From Meandrina meandrites (taxonomy: Eukaryota; Cnidaria; Anthozoa; Scleractinia; Meandrinidae): 64,000 bases of DNA. The position numbers were made by a program, and so were the translations under genes. The DNA lies in NCBI GenBank assembly GCA_963693305.1, contig OY855913.1, positions 13,449,701 through 13,513,700 of the forward strand, read 5' to 3'. Below, piece after piece: positions 44,461 through 56,231 of this stretch. Position 1 is the first letter of the stretch, and each line of letters opens with the position of its first letter. The notes beneath the pieces are model-generated. The model was not told the origin of the DNA, did no database searches, and saw only the letters and a list, made by a program, of their open reading frames with translations.

Positions 44461-46805
44461 TTGATCTTCATTGTAACGCAATCTTGTTCTCTTGTGGGAA
44501 TGTTGCTCTGTGTGGTCAGTGTAGCTCAGCTCATATCAAGAGATATTACATAGGTTAAGTATTGAAAATGTGAGCATTTCTAAGGTTGCGAAAAGTCAGC
44601 TAAGTCACCTTTAACATAATTATAAACGTTTTGTGCGAACGCCAAGTGCTGTTGTCAAAAAGTAAGCTCATTTGTCGCACTATAAAAACACTATTCTTCT
44701 GGAAAATTTGGCACAGAGAAATCAGAAATCACTTTGATTTATTTACCTGTGGGAAGTGGTTGCATCAAAGTTATTTCTTAAACTGATCAGTACAACTGTA
44801 AGTTCCAAGGTCCTAAATTTCAAACAAGTACGGGTAAATGTATTTGGTTGTCAAAACTCACAGTTTGAATTGTGCCAAAATTTTATTTCACAGAACGATA
44901 CAGGAAGGATTGCTGTTTCTTTGGAATACTATTTTCGCAGCAAATGCCTTGTACCAGGTTGGGAATTTTGCCGTTGAAGTTAGCCAAAATTTGTAGTCCT
45001 GAAAATACTAATTTGGAGGTTGATTTCGAAAAATTTTATAAAATTCAAATATTTGGAACCTTTTGAAATTCTAATAACGGTAAAATGTATGGAAAGGGTC
45101 ATTTGATTGCAATTGAGAGTAATCAAAGAAAATGTGGCATTTGTTTGATTTTTTATACACATGCCGAATATACAAAGCATATTTTGCAGTAGTCTGAGGC
45201 CTTATCGAAGGGTGAAAACTAGAAAATCAAATTTACCTGGAAAATATAAATCCAAACGAACTGAATGTTATATTTTCTAAAATAGTTTCCAAAGGGTTTA
45301 ATTGTGACAAAGTTTGGGGGATTTCAAATTTTCCATCTTGCACACCTATCCGTGGTATTAAGAGAAATTCACTCTTAACCATCCTTTTTGGTTGTTTCGA
45401 CAACATTCCAGATAGTAGTTTGTAAAACCATGTAATTATTTTAGGGAACTATACTATTTATATGTGCCATAGCAAAAATATGAAGCCATCATTATCCTTA
45501 CTGAAAGCCAAAGCAATACAAATTCAAAAGCTAGAGTTTTATTGCAAAGAAGAAAAAAAAATAAGTTTTATTACAGAAAGTACTGGTAGAAAATGTTGTA
45601 GAATTTAAGTTCTAAAGCAGGAAAGAGACAGTCATATACATAATCAATTAGTCAAAACAAAAGTTCTAGGTGCACAGTAGGGTAAAGAATCATTTAGGTC
45701 TTGCCCACTGTGACATGTGACTTGTAATTAGTGTTACTGTTTAGTTAATTAGTGGTAATACGTCTTGTTTTTAGTATGGAATAATATATAGATTTAGGCA
45801 GGCCTAAAAGCGGAGCTCCCATTTATTAATTTTATTACTAAATAGGTAGCCACACTATATTCTAAGCTTATACAGTGGCCAATATAGGAACAAAATAAAT
45901 TTTAATCGCTCATGGTTAAAAACCTCTCATGGTTTTGTTGACGAAAGCGACGTCAATATATTTTGTGGTCCCGTCTGAATTTTCTTTTCAGTGTGACAAC
46001 CTGTTACTGACAGGTTCTAAAATTGAAATTGACGAGTGCAATTTATTGGGTTCCTCACATACGCACATCGGCGCAAAACAAATGTTAGTTAAACTTTTAT
46101 AACATTTTCTGTACACTAATTAATACACCTCCAGGACCTATGAGTTTTTCAATGTCAAAAGAATGTTGACCTTGTTTTGATTTACTACAAAACTGTCAGG
46201 GAAAGAAAATCAACTCAAGGCAAAAACAAAATACAGAAAAACAAAGTGAATGAACTTACGCCATGGTAAACTGAGAAAATCACCGCCGGAAAACAAACTC
46301 TGAAAATTGATGGTACCGGTTATGAAGTCATTTTAAAGCAGTTTTTGTGTATGAATTGTGGCAGTTTGTGATTTGGGAAGTAGTGCACGCTAACTAAGAA
46401 TGAACTTACAATGTTGTTTTGGCTGTTTGAACCATCTTCTTTTCGTTGCGGTTTAGTGGAATGATTAACGAATTCTGTTTTTTTTTTTTAATATCGTACG
46501 CGTTGCTAAGTACCTAAGAGCATTTTATGTAGAGAACTGAATGAATTTTCTTCATTTCTGGTAAGTATATAAATATGCGGTAGGTAAAGTCTGAACTCGC
46601 TGAGCCAAGCACAGGTAACTCGCAACGAAACCGGCGAAATATTTGTTTACGTATCGAAGATATTTCAACACAGTCACTGATAAGCAGGGACATGAGAAAC
46701 AAAACAAATGCAAGCGAGCCGAAATTGTGATTTTGATCCGTGAAGCTAAAAGATAATTTGTTTTCAAAATAGTTACTAGATCTCGCATGTAAAGCATTAT
46801 TTACA
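44461..46805. other. Intronic AT-rich sequence
   Basis: Only short frames without motifs. No repeat with clear boundaries seen. Confidence 0.4.
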
Positions 46806-47492
46806 AATATTAACAGAGAATGCCAGAATTGGCCAGAAAGGCCTTAAGCATTGGGGGGATCTGGAACCTAGTATGTTGCCATGGTAGCCAAGTTGTCAAG
46901 TTCATATTGTGAAACACAACTAGCAGAGTGTTACTGCAAAGAATCAGAGACTTTCAATACAATACTTTTTAAATGCGAGCAAAGTTTTCTACTTTGTGTA
47001 ATCTGTGTAGTTAATTACCAGAATAAAATTATTATAGTCATAGATTGTTTAAACGGAGGAACAGTCACCAATATCCTGCAATGATTTCTCAACTTTGAAA
47101 ATTTGTAAAGAATCAAGGGTTTAAAGTGCTACTATGATGAAATTCGCATGTTTTCTTTCGCAACTGTTTTAAAATATTAGCAAGTACTCTATATGAGAAG
47201 AAAAATGCCGTTTACTGTTTTCCAATACCTCTTTTCTTTCAAGAGATATTCAAGTTTTTAAAATATGCAAATTAGTGACGTCATACACTCAACCAAATTC
47301 TGATAAAATACGGAGAAAGTGATATCTCAGCCAATTTGTATTGAAAGTCTCTGATTCTTTGCAGTAACACTCTGCTAGTTGTGTTTCACAATATGAACTT
47401 GACAACTTGGCTACCATGGCAACATACTAGGTTCCAGATCCCCCCAATGCTTAAGGCCTTTCTGGCCAATTCTGGCATTCTCTGTTAATATT
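46806..47492. repeat. Perfect 157-bp inverted repeat
   Basis: Arms 46806-46962 and 47336-47492 are exact complements over 157 bases, beginning AATATTAACAGAGAATGCC and ending CTTTCAATACAA on the left. The right arm sits inside the loop of the MITE at 47118-47679, whereas the left arm lies outside it, so the two inverted repeats interleave. No target duplication visible. Confidence 0.92.
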
Positions 47493-47679
47493 GGGTTGAG
47501 TAGATGACGTCATCAGTTTCCTAATTTGCATTTTTTACGATTTTTTCAAGCTTAAGTATCTCTGGAACTAAAATAGATATTTGAAAATGGTAAACGGCAT
47601 TTTAAATCTTTCATTAAATACTCTTTGAAACGCCTAAAATTGCAAGGGGTGAAAATTTGATCATAGTAGCACTTTAACC
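47118..47679. mobile_element. 562-bp MITE with GTGCTACTATGAT ends
   Basis: GGTTTAAAGTGCTACTATGA at the left and the complement of GGTTAAAGTGCTACTATGA at the right define ends; similarity between arms continues for about 180 bases to GTGACGTCAT / ATGACGTCAT near 47276 and 47510. The interior includes one arm of the perfect 157-bp repeat. Confidence 0.75.
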
Positions 47680-48254
47680 AAATACAAAGAGTTTTGCAGC
47701 ATTTTACTAAGTATAATGCAGATTTAATCTGGCCAAAAAAGTTTTGGGGGCTAGGTGCACTTTAAAAATAGCTTGACCCTGGGATTGACCTGGGTCACCT
47801 GGCTCACACATGTTTCATATACTTGTGTTGCAAATAATATAATGCAATTTTTTTGGGTGACAAAAGCAATATAATTTTTTCTAGTGGATGAATAATGTAT
47901 TTTTTTTAAAAAACAGCTGTTCACCTCTACCAATGTTCAATATCTTGGACACTGCAGCCAGCAAGGTAAAGGTGGCCAGTAAGCAATAAAAAATAATAAC
48001 GATAATGATGGCATGAAGTCGTTGAAACGTCAAGTTACTTTTATTTTGTTAATCTTCTTGTTAAAATGTTTACCAAAATCAACTACCATTAAAAAGCAAT
48101 TCATGTCACATAAATCTCCAAGAAGTGACACAAGGCAGCCCAGGCCAAAGGGCCTTTGATTGTATTTATCAACAAAATGTTAAGCTTGCTAAGCAGCTTG
48201 AAAACAAAATTATGCTAAGTTAACAATCAATCAGATAGAACAACATATACTTAC
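47680..48254. other. Intronic sequence next to HBS1 exon
   Basis: No feature recognised other than T-runs near 47850-47900. Confidence 0.45.
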
Positions 48255-48345
48255 CCAAGATGTATCATGTCCAAGCCTGATAATGTCAGTGTTAAGTGAT
48301 TGCCAGCATAAGCTAATTGTACTGGATCATCATGTATACTCAGAG
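48255..48345 (-). CDS. HBS1L: HBS1-like gene, internal coding exon
   Basis: 91 bases with a T-rich acceptor ending CAG (plus 48346-48348) and a GTAAGT donor (plus 48249-48254). It encodes LSIHDDPVQLAYAGNHLTLT and LSGLDMIHL, with split codons at both ends. The I/L-H-D-x-P-V motif, AGNH/AGDH and LTL-x-G-x-DM pattern match the end of beta-barrel domain 2 of HBS1/HBS1L. It joins in phase to the 26319-26427 exon (Gly codon split GG/G). It is the most 5' exon visible; earlier exons, including the GTPase domain, are not found up to position 64000, so the upstream intron is at least 15.6 kb. Confidence 0.9.
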
Positions 48346-48410
48346 CTGATACAAAAACATGTCACAAAAATAAATATGTTGAAATGCTACTTATAAGTCA
48401 ACCTTATTGT

Positions 48411-51095
48411 GGTAAAGGTAACGAATCTGATTCAACCAATGCGTTGGCCAACGTGTCGGCCGACGTGTGGGACGACACTCTACCGACACACCACCGACGT
48501 GTCGGCTGACACATTACCAATGCGTTGGCCGGCACATTACCGATGCGTCGGCCGACACACTACAGACAAAAGGGAAAGAAAAAATAGCAATACCTGCGAT
48601 GATACGGACGATTACTTTGCATGTGAAGCAAGGAATTAAAGGGAAAGATAGCTAGCAATCAGGACACAAAAAGAGCATATGACACTACAGCTGTAGGACT
48701 TAGGTGCTCTCTCCGTACAATAACTAGTTTCTAGTCTCTCTTGGTGGTATTTATTAGCTTGTGAGGGCGGGGTCATAAAGAGTTTCGTCATTCTGGAATG
48801 TTAGGAAACCTTAAGAGGGGGACATGGGAGTCAAGGAATAAGATAAATAATCATTGATTGTTGATCATTAACTTTCTTTTAACCAATGAGTTAGTAATCT
48901 GTGAATTAACCAACGCGTTGGTGAATTACCAAAGCGTATTAAAATTGCTGACATATTTGACGTTATTTTTGTCAGCGAATTTATCAACGTGAAAGTAAGT
49001 TCACCGACATATCGGCATTTTCATGTTGTAAAAATTAGAACACCAAATGGTTAGATCATAAAACCTATTTAACCTGATTAGTATCCAGTCTGATCGGGCT
49101 GAGTAATAAAGCTGTGGGTCTGGGTCGAGAAAATACGAAACAAAATGGCGTCGAATAACATACTTCTTAAATGGCATTTATATTGCAAGGAAAATTACTT
49201 ATGATAAAATTATTCAATATGATAGAAGACAACGGAAAAATTTGGCTTCATCCATCTTCTCAAGCTATAACTTAAAGAGAATCAAAGTGGCCTCAGAGCC
49301 AGCTCATTCATGTTGTGGACAAATTGCATTGTAAAGTTGAATGCTGGTAATTCAAATCAAAGAGGAAAGAAAAGACTGTTAGAAACAGGAGGGGTTAGTT
49401 AACTGCGAGGATGTGCGAGTGCAGCTCATAACAAGGCCCCATAAACGGGGGCTGAGTATCCCGCATCTCATTAATTTTTGGCCTGAATATTCCGTATCCC
49501 ATTAATTCCGGTGATCTGCATTGCCAACTTTTATGTTAGATATCCCGGAATCTCAAATTATTAGATATCCCAAATTATTCCGTTTCCCTATAATGAGTGG
49601 TATTAATAAGTGCAAAACTGTTGTCTAACTGTGGTCTAATGTTGTTTTCTTGCTGTATGATATACTGTGTAGAACATCTCAGTTTGTAGCTCAACTTACA
49701 CTTCTTACATGTCTAAATTAAAAACGTCTAAAGAACATTTTCAGCCTCAAATCGTGAAAAATAATAAGAATGCTCAGCCTCAGCCTCAGCTGAAAACCCC
49801 AAATAGGGCCTCCATATAAATCTACCTTGAAGTTCGTTTTAATGTTTTTTTCAACGTCGAGCAGAATTGGCTCGAGATGAAATCACGCAATGTTTTCCTC
49901 GGCAGTCGTCTTTTCCTCAAGTTCAGACCAATGGCCATGTTGTTTTTCCTTCTCAACACGAGCAAGCAGCTATTTAAAAAAGAAATAGTGTTTCGTTTCC
50001 AGATCGCGAAAGGATAAGAATGACAAGGAACTTCCTGGTTTGCCATTCTCTTGCCTGGTTTCAATCGATAATTACTACATTCCTTCAGAAAATATAACAG
50101 AGTATTTTTATTAATAGTAAAAGCAATGGAAGGTGTGGCAAGCATATTGCTTGTGTCCATTTAGTATTAGTTTAGAAATTCTCTAGATTGATTAGGGATT
50201 TCGTGCTGCTTTATGCTGCTGATTTGCAAATATTTTTATCATCTCGAATTACCACTTTTCTGAAACTGTGCACTCAATGGAATTGATGTAATTTTCAGTT
50301 GTACAGAATTTAAAACCTACCAGTTGTCAAAGTATCTGAGGTCTTGTTAAGTTTATGTTTTCTAGGAAGTCTTCGTGTTTTGTGAGCTTGTAAAATGGCA
50401 CGCGGGTTGAATAAAATTTTATCACTGTTTTCAAGTTTGGTTTGAGCTTATTTTATCGACGGTGACGCTGATAAGCTCTTTTTTAAACTATTTATCTTCA
50501 TTCCATCATCGGCATCAACCTGCAGTTTTCGACTGTTATTTTCTTCGTAAAGCAAACTTGACCCGAGATCAATTCACGCAAGGTTTGATGTTATTTTAAA
50601 ATTGTCAGAGTTCAAATCACTCAACGTTTGATGTTTACTCACCAACGAGGAGCTATTGATCTTTCACCTATGTAAAGTTTTACGAGTACTCTGTTCTTTG
50701 TTTAGTATGGAATCTTTATTTTTGTGTTATTTAAGCGGTGGAGTCGGAGCAAATACTGCCAATGCAAATCATAAAATTTACTTATCTTCACAGCTGTTGA
50801 TGATGCATCTGATAAGAGACAAGCTCTACCAAAGCTAGAGCAATAAAAGAAATTATTTCTGAAGAAAAAAATTGATAGTTGTGTATCAAGTATTACTTAG
50901 AAATCAAAATGAAGATAAAAAAAATAGGCACTCTAGGGATTCAGGGAAAGTCTCTAGAAACTTTACCAGCAATAACGCTGAATTTTTTCGTACGTGTGCA
51001 AACACGCTTGTGTATCGGATTTCAAAGTCAATATGCCAATTTGTCGACCGACATGTTGACCGACGCATTAGTTGGATCAGATTCGTTACCTTACC
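48411..51095. mobile_element. 2.7-kb TIR element with 9-bp target duplication
   Basis: CCTTATTGT occurs at 48402-48410 and 51096-51104. The left end GGTAAAGGTAACGAATCTGA and right end (complement of GGTAAGGTAACGAATCTGA) are inverted repeats, followed by tandem CGACGTGTCGGCC-like units. The core from about 49275 to 51040 is the reverse complement of 8705-11930 of the 4.6-kb element, minus its nested MITE, while the ends are unrelated. Inserted 66 bases upstream of the HBS1 exon at 48255-48345. A minus-strand 112-residue frame (49822-50160) ends FCSTLKKTLKRTSR, shared with the other copy, but shows no transposase motif. Confidence 0.88.
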
Positions 51096-51104
51096 CCTTA
51101 TTGT

Positions 51105-51309
51105 TACTTCTTTTTGCAAGACTAAAATTAATTGTGAAGATTTTTTAAATTTTTTTAAGTTGCGAAATTAAAGACCAGCAAAATGTAACCATGTGAAATT
51201 TAATACCCAACCTTAACCGTTCCCAGGGCTTTTCCCTTTTCGATATTTAAGTTTCGGCGTTCAAACTCTTACCGCAGTTCTCGTAAGATTGATTTTTTTT
51301 TTGTTAATA
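51105..51309. other. Short unassigned gap
   Basis: No feature; sequence between the TIR element and the T-rich 3' end of the minus-strand L1. Confidence 0.4.
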
Positions 51310-51889
51310 ATAATTAACTTTATTATTACAAAGGCAACATAGAAGTACAAATACAAATACAAAGATAAATAATCGAAATAGAAACTGGTAGCAAACAAAA
51401 TAAAATACACTATACAGTTGATAATGTTCGTGAGGGAATAAAAGACATTACTTACAATTTTTAACATGCACTATCATTAATATTAAGATTATTTGACACT
51501 CAGCTATATTGTAATTGCGTAGAATTCTATTTTAACAAACTTAACTTCTTTTAAATAATGCTTAACACCATTATTAATCTTGCTTTATCTTGTACATGTA
51601 AATGGTGAAGCAAAGGCGACTTAATTTAGTAGAATATTAGTTAAGTGATGTTTTCAAATTTTTGTAGCTTATTTATATATTCCTGAATGTAGATGGTCTT
51701 GCTGTTTGTTTTGTTTGAATATATCTAATGGTGCATAGCTAAGGTGGTGTAATTGAATTTTCTCTTTATTGTTGTTCATGGATGCTAGAGAAAATGCCAA
51801 ACAAGAGTTCCTCGGTGGTAGGGCAAATCTGACAAAAGAGTTGGTTTCATTAAACCACTGTAGGACTTTTTTGACAAAGGTTCTAGTAA

Positions 51890-52710
51890 GAGGGTGTCAA
51901 TGGGGTATAGCTCTAGTCAGTAAACAGCTAAAAAAAAGCCAATTAGTCAGTAAACTGTTAAAAAAAGTGGCTTTAGTCAGTAAACAGCAAAAAAGGAGAT
52001 TAAACAGTAAATTTGTGTGATTATATGACTTTTAGAAGCTGTAGATGGTATTTTTTTTTGCAAAGTAAGCCATTATTGAAATAAAATCAGCGCTTCTGTT
52101 CAATGTATTGGCACAATTAGTACTCCTATGATCTCCTGTAGGCTCCTATGAGCGATTTTCAAGAACGTTATCACCATTTATAGCCAAAAATTAAAGCACA
52201 CTGAACAGTAATTTCTGTAATGTTTGGCACAATTACCCATTCTTGTCTTACAAGTCCAGTCGATCTAACCACCGCTCTAATTTGCCTCCCATGTCGAGTA
52301 GTCAGTGTATTGGGCACAACATACATTCCAACCTCCTCATCCTCTTCAGCCTCATTACCAGATAATGACAGGTCGGAACTGGTAACTAAAACCACAGGCA
52401 GAGTGCAGGCACGGAGGATGTCACGAAATTTAAAGAAAGTCATGCAATCTCCAACATGACACGCAACAGACAGAAAATGGGGGTCTAGAAAGACTACAAA
52501 GGGTCTCCAGAAGAGTTAGACGAGGTCAAAGTAAACTGAAATTTACATTTTGTTTCTCAAAAATCGCCAACCTTTGGATGTTAAATACCGCATACGCTAA
52601 AAAGTCGATCTCCTTTTATACGTTAGACAGTTCATATTTAGTTATATATACGGTTACGGTAGCCAAAAAACGTCATTATACGCTAAACAGTTAACCCCAT
52701 TGACACCCTC
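51890..52710. mobile_element. 821-bp MITE inside the L1 finger region
   Basis: The ends GAGGGTGTCAATGGGGT and its complement are flanked by TAGTAA (51884-51889 and 52711-52716). Three to four copies of AGTCAGTAAACAGCTAAAAAA lie near the left end and TAAACAGTTAACC near the right. Removing it rejoins the LINE reading VECPFT to RTFVKK. Confidence 0.8.
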
Positions 52711-53411
52711 TAGTAAATGGGCATTCAACAAAAGTGTGTTCAATCGAGTCTTTATCCCCACAATACAGGCATTCATCATTGGTTGTGATGCCAAATCTGA
52801 ATAGTTCTGAAACTCCTTTAGCGTACTATGCTTGCACATGTTTTTGAGTGACTTAAAGATCTTACTCCAGGAATCTTTAGGTAGCGATAGGTTTTCACTC
52901 CAGCGCTTGATAATGTTGTAGAAAGTTGGTTTGACATGAGTATAAATGGTTGCCCGTTTCATCTAGTAAGTCTACAATCGAAATGGAGGGCCCTTCTTAA
53001 ACCATTCTCTTAGAAAGATCAGTTTCCTGACAACGAGTATTTCTTTGTTGTTGAATAATATTACACCCTGTTTTTGGCAGTAAGCATAGAGAGATTTTAA
53101 TTTGTTTTATCCAGAATCATCTTGTAGAAGATCGGTAAGTCGTTAAGGTATTTTGAATCATAGTTGCACCTTAAGAGAAAGTTCAGCCACCCATTTTCTT
53201 GTGTCAACAAAGGAACCACACAGGGTAGCGTCAGTGGTCCATATCTCGTCAATGTATTTCTAAACGACCTTGAAATTACCGGGGATAGCAGTGACAACAT
53301 CGACCTGAATAAGTATGCTGATGATTCCACACTACAAATTACAGTTTGCAAGGACGGTACAGATAACACGCAGAATACCCTTAGATTATTCATGGACTGG
53401 ACAACTCTTAA

Positions 53412-54169
53412 GGTGGCTTACTACAGTTTTGAGGGGGTAAATGAACCCAGCTTTTAACTCTTTAATGAAATATCCAGAAAGGTTTTAACTTTCACTTATT
53501 ATTGTTTGTTGCATCGTACAACCAATATATGCAACATTTGAGCAATATAGATGCTAATAGACAGCCAAAATGAATATCCGAGTGCTTAAGAGGAGACTGG
53601 GCACTAGTAGTTTCAATGGCGTTTTTCTCAAAATCTGCCCGTACTACCCTACCTCAAAAATTCAGAAAATAGAAATTGGATCAGATAAAACATTCATGCA
53701 AAATAAATTAAAAATCTGTAAGACAGATTTTTTGCAAAATAGGAAAATGTGTTTTTTTGCCTATTTTAAAAATAGCTCGAAATCTGTCTTACAGATTTTT
53801 TTTAGATTTTGGCAGTTGACGCGATTCACCCCAAAAATTTAATTGTCAAAATTTCATTATGGGTCGTACGGTAGGTTTTTGAGAAATTTGGAGCCGAAGT
53901 TAGGTTTTTACAACCTCCGACAAGAATCGAATTGCGCATGCCCTTTTATTTGAGCGCGCGCTTGTATGACGCCACACGTTATGAGGGATGAAAAAAGCGA
54001 TTTAGAACTCCTCTGTCGGTTGTTTATCAACCTATCTCTAGGATTGTTTTCATCCTATGACATGTCTAAAACCTTCTGAAACTTTCTGAAACGATTAAAT
54101 TTCGAATAAAGGTCAGGCAGCCGAATCGTAGCGCGCGCTCTTGCCTCGTAAAAACTGTAGTAAGCCACC
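53412..54169. mobile_element. 758-bp TTAA-flanked element with GGTGGCTTACTACAG ends
   Basis: GGTGGCTTACTACAGTTTT at the left and its complement at the right are bordered by TTAA (53408-53411 and 54170-54173). Excision restores the LINE reading frame DWTTLNQMK. Inside, AAATCTGTAAGACAGATTTT and its inverted partner form a hairpin near 53710-53805. No coding capacity. Confidence 0.88.
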
Positions 54170-54897
54170 TTAATCAGATGAAGTGTAACACCTCTAAATG
54201 CAAAGAACTAGTACTTAAAAAGAAAGGTCAACAGCATACTTTCCACGAAATATACCACATTAGTCAGCACGACACTTTAACTATTCTCGGTGTTACTTTC
54301 CAGTCGGACTGTAAATTAACTAAGCATGTTAAAACGAAACTATACGAAGCAAATAGGTGTTTATACGTAATCAGAAGCCTTAGAAAAGAAGGATACAGCC
54401 AGAAGGCTATTGATCACCTGTTCAAAGCTATTGTCCTGCCGAAGATAACTTATGGACTACCAGTATATGGTGCAAGTGCATTGGACCTGAATGCAGTACA
54501 GTGTTTCCTCAAGAGATGCCACAAGCGACAATATATTTCTGAATTAATCAATATACATGACCTTCTTGAGAAAGCGGACCGCACACTATTTGAAAAAATC
54601 AGAACAGACGATAATCACCCACTGTATAATTTACTACCAAAGCGGCACTGTTCTGCTCATCAATTACGGTCAAATATTGTATTGCCTCTTCTAAATACTG
54701 AGCGCTTTAAGAATAGTTTTAGTAATAGGTTAGCTTTTAGATATAATTTAGAAATTAATTCTTAGTTTTTTATATAGTTCTTATATCATTGTCATCATAT
54801 TGTAAATATTTTAATTTTTATTCTTATCCCTGTATTTGGCTCTTTCTAATATTTTTTACTATTGTAACTATTGATATGTATTTTATCAATTGCAATC

Positions 54898-54900
54898 AAT

Positions 54901-54944
<44 letters not shown>

Positions 54945-54946
54945 AG
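54898..54946. repeat. TTTA microsatellite at LINE 3' end
   Basis: About twelve TTTA units mark the 3' tail of the plus-strand LINE and abut the resumed minus-strand L1. Confidence 0.9.
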
Positions 54947-55725
54947 AAATAGTTTGGAATAGTGCACCAGCTTCTCCTAACGGAGTTTACAAGCCTAGGT
55001 ATCTATGCAAGTTTAAGGGCTTTAAAAATAATGTTAATATTGGGCATGCATATTCCTCCCATATCTGGATCTTGATAAAGGCCAGATGTTTTTATTTTAT
55101 CCTTTTTATTTCTCCACAGAAATCTAAACGCTTTTGTCTTTACTAAATCCATGGTTCCTGGAGGGACTTCGAGATTTAATTGAAGCTGAGTACACTAATT
55201 TTCATAGACCCAAGCTTTTTAGTATCATTCTTCCGAATAATGTCCAGTCTCTTGAACTTGAGATGTCCAGATTAGTTTGTAGTTTATGAATCTTTTGATT
55301 TCAAGAAATTAAGCTCGTTATTTTCTTTGTCATCGTACGAAAAGTGTATCCCAAGTATTTTCACTGGGCCATGGAACCATTTTATACTAAAGGGGTCTAT
55401 TTTTATTACTTGCACATCGTCCCAGCCAAATAGCCTTCGTTTTTTCACATTTAAGGATAGACCAGCTACCGGGTAGTTTCCCAAAGTCATCTACTATATT
55501 TAGTGCCTTTTCCAGCAATACTAAGTTGGCGTTGAAGAGGATCGTATCATCAGCGAACTGAGACAGCTTGAGTTCATTTCCAAAAACCTTGATACCTTTC
55601 ACGGTGGAGTCCTGGCGGATTTTATTTGATAGCAATTCAGCTGAAAGAATGAACAGGTAAAGGGAGAGGGGGCAGCCATGACGTACACCTTCAGACGGTT
55701 TAAACCAGTTCTTTTGTAATTTTTG

Positions 55726-56059
55726 AGGATATGCCCGTCAGCCCAGCAACGGAGAAGCTGATTGGCCAATTTAAATTGCGCGCACGGAATGGTGCCAAGG
55801 ATGTCGCGATTAACTGCTTTTTTATTTGCACGCGCGCTGCCTTAGCCTTTTATAAACTTTGCTTCAAGACATTAAGAAAATTCTGCTCCATAACAAGACT
55901 AATAACAAGACGTTATGAGGAGCTTGGTTGTATTGGATGAATTTTCAAGCTCATTTAAAGGAACTTCGTGAAACGAAACACTGCGTTGACGTGTTGATGC
56001 AAACACATAAGATCCGTAACGCCATTGCATGGGCATGCGCAACTTTTGATTGCGCACAT
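55726..56059. other. Flank between the L1 and the BEL element
   Basis: About 45 bases at 55730-55775 (with CGTCAGCCCAGCAACGGAG and GCTGATTGGCCAAT) recur in inverted orientation at 60777-60825, just outside the 3' LTR. A GCGCGC-containing stretch similar in flavour to the LTR lies at 55780-55840. No gene. Confidence 0.5.
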
Positions 56060-56181
56060 TGTGTTCCGTTGAACCAAAGACCAGCCAACACGGAAGGTAG
56101 AATCGTATTTAATGATATTTCAGTATCATTAAATACGATTCTACCTTCCGTGTTGGCTGGTCTTTGGTTCAACGGAACACA
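56060..56181. repeat. Perfect hairpin formed by 5' LTR end and its inverted copy
   Basis: Arms 56060-56117 and 56124-56181 are exact complements over 58 bases with a 6-base loop (TTTCAG). The right arm plus loop (56113-56181) equals the last 69 bases of the 3' LTR. The rest of the 5' LTR is missing and is replaced by the inverted copy. A possible primer-binding site starts at TGGCGTTCC near 56206, but it is not directly adjacent, so this is tentative. Confidence 0.85.
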
Positions 56182-56231
56182 AACATTCGATTTTTATGTA
56201 CTAACTGGCGTTCCGGACGAACAAAGACAGA

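Larger units (their letters stand above)
53200..54946 (+). pseudogene. CR1/Jockey-like LINE fragment inserted in the L1
   Basis: The plus strand reads VNKGTTQGSVSGPYLVNVFL and LNKYADDSTLQI, with the Y-A-D-D catalytic box. After the TTAA element (53412-54169), it continues NQMKCNTSKCKELVL, ILGVTFQSDCKL, KAIVLPKITYGLPVYG and ends at a stop at 54763-54765. The 3' UTR ends in a TTTA microsatellite. The start near 53200 is a 5' truncation. The insertion splits the minus-strand L1 between its IPNYF and NFLLR segments. Confidence 0.85.
51310..55725 (-). mobile_element. Minus-strand L1/Tx1 LINE carrying nested insertions
   Basis: From 55725 downward the minus strand reads GVRHGCPLSLYLFILSAELL, QFADDTILF, KILGIHFSYDD, SSRDWTLFGRMIL, WRNKKDKIKTSGLYQDPDMG and, at about 54960, IPNYF. 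The LINE resumes at 53188 with NFLLRCNYDSKY and LPIFYK, then the finger LFRFGITTNDECLYCGDKDS. It is cut again at 52710 and continues at 51889 with TFVKKVLQWFNETNSF. The A/T-rich end near 51310 is the likely tail. It is 5'-truncated and has several frameshifts. The colinear order across both gaps shows one original copy. Confidence 0.85.

Noticed and set aside
49822..50160. 112-codon minus-strand frame as a transposase
   Set aside because: Only its C-terminal 20 or so residues are shared with the other copy of the element, and no catalytic motif or zinc finger is present.
51769..52020. Lysine- and valine-rich frame of 83 codons
   Set aside because: It crosses the border of the MITE at 51890 and is made of the short AGTCAGTAAACAG repeats.
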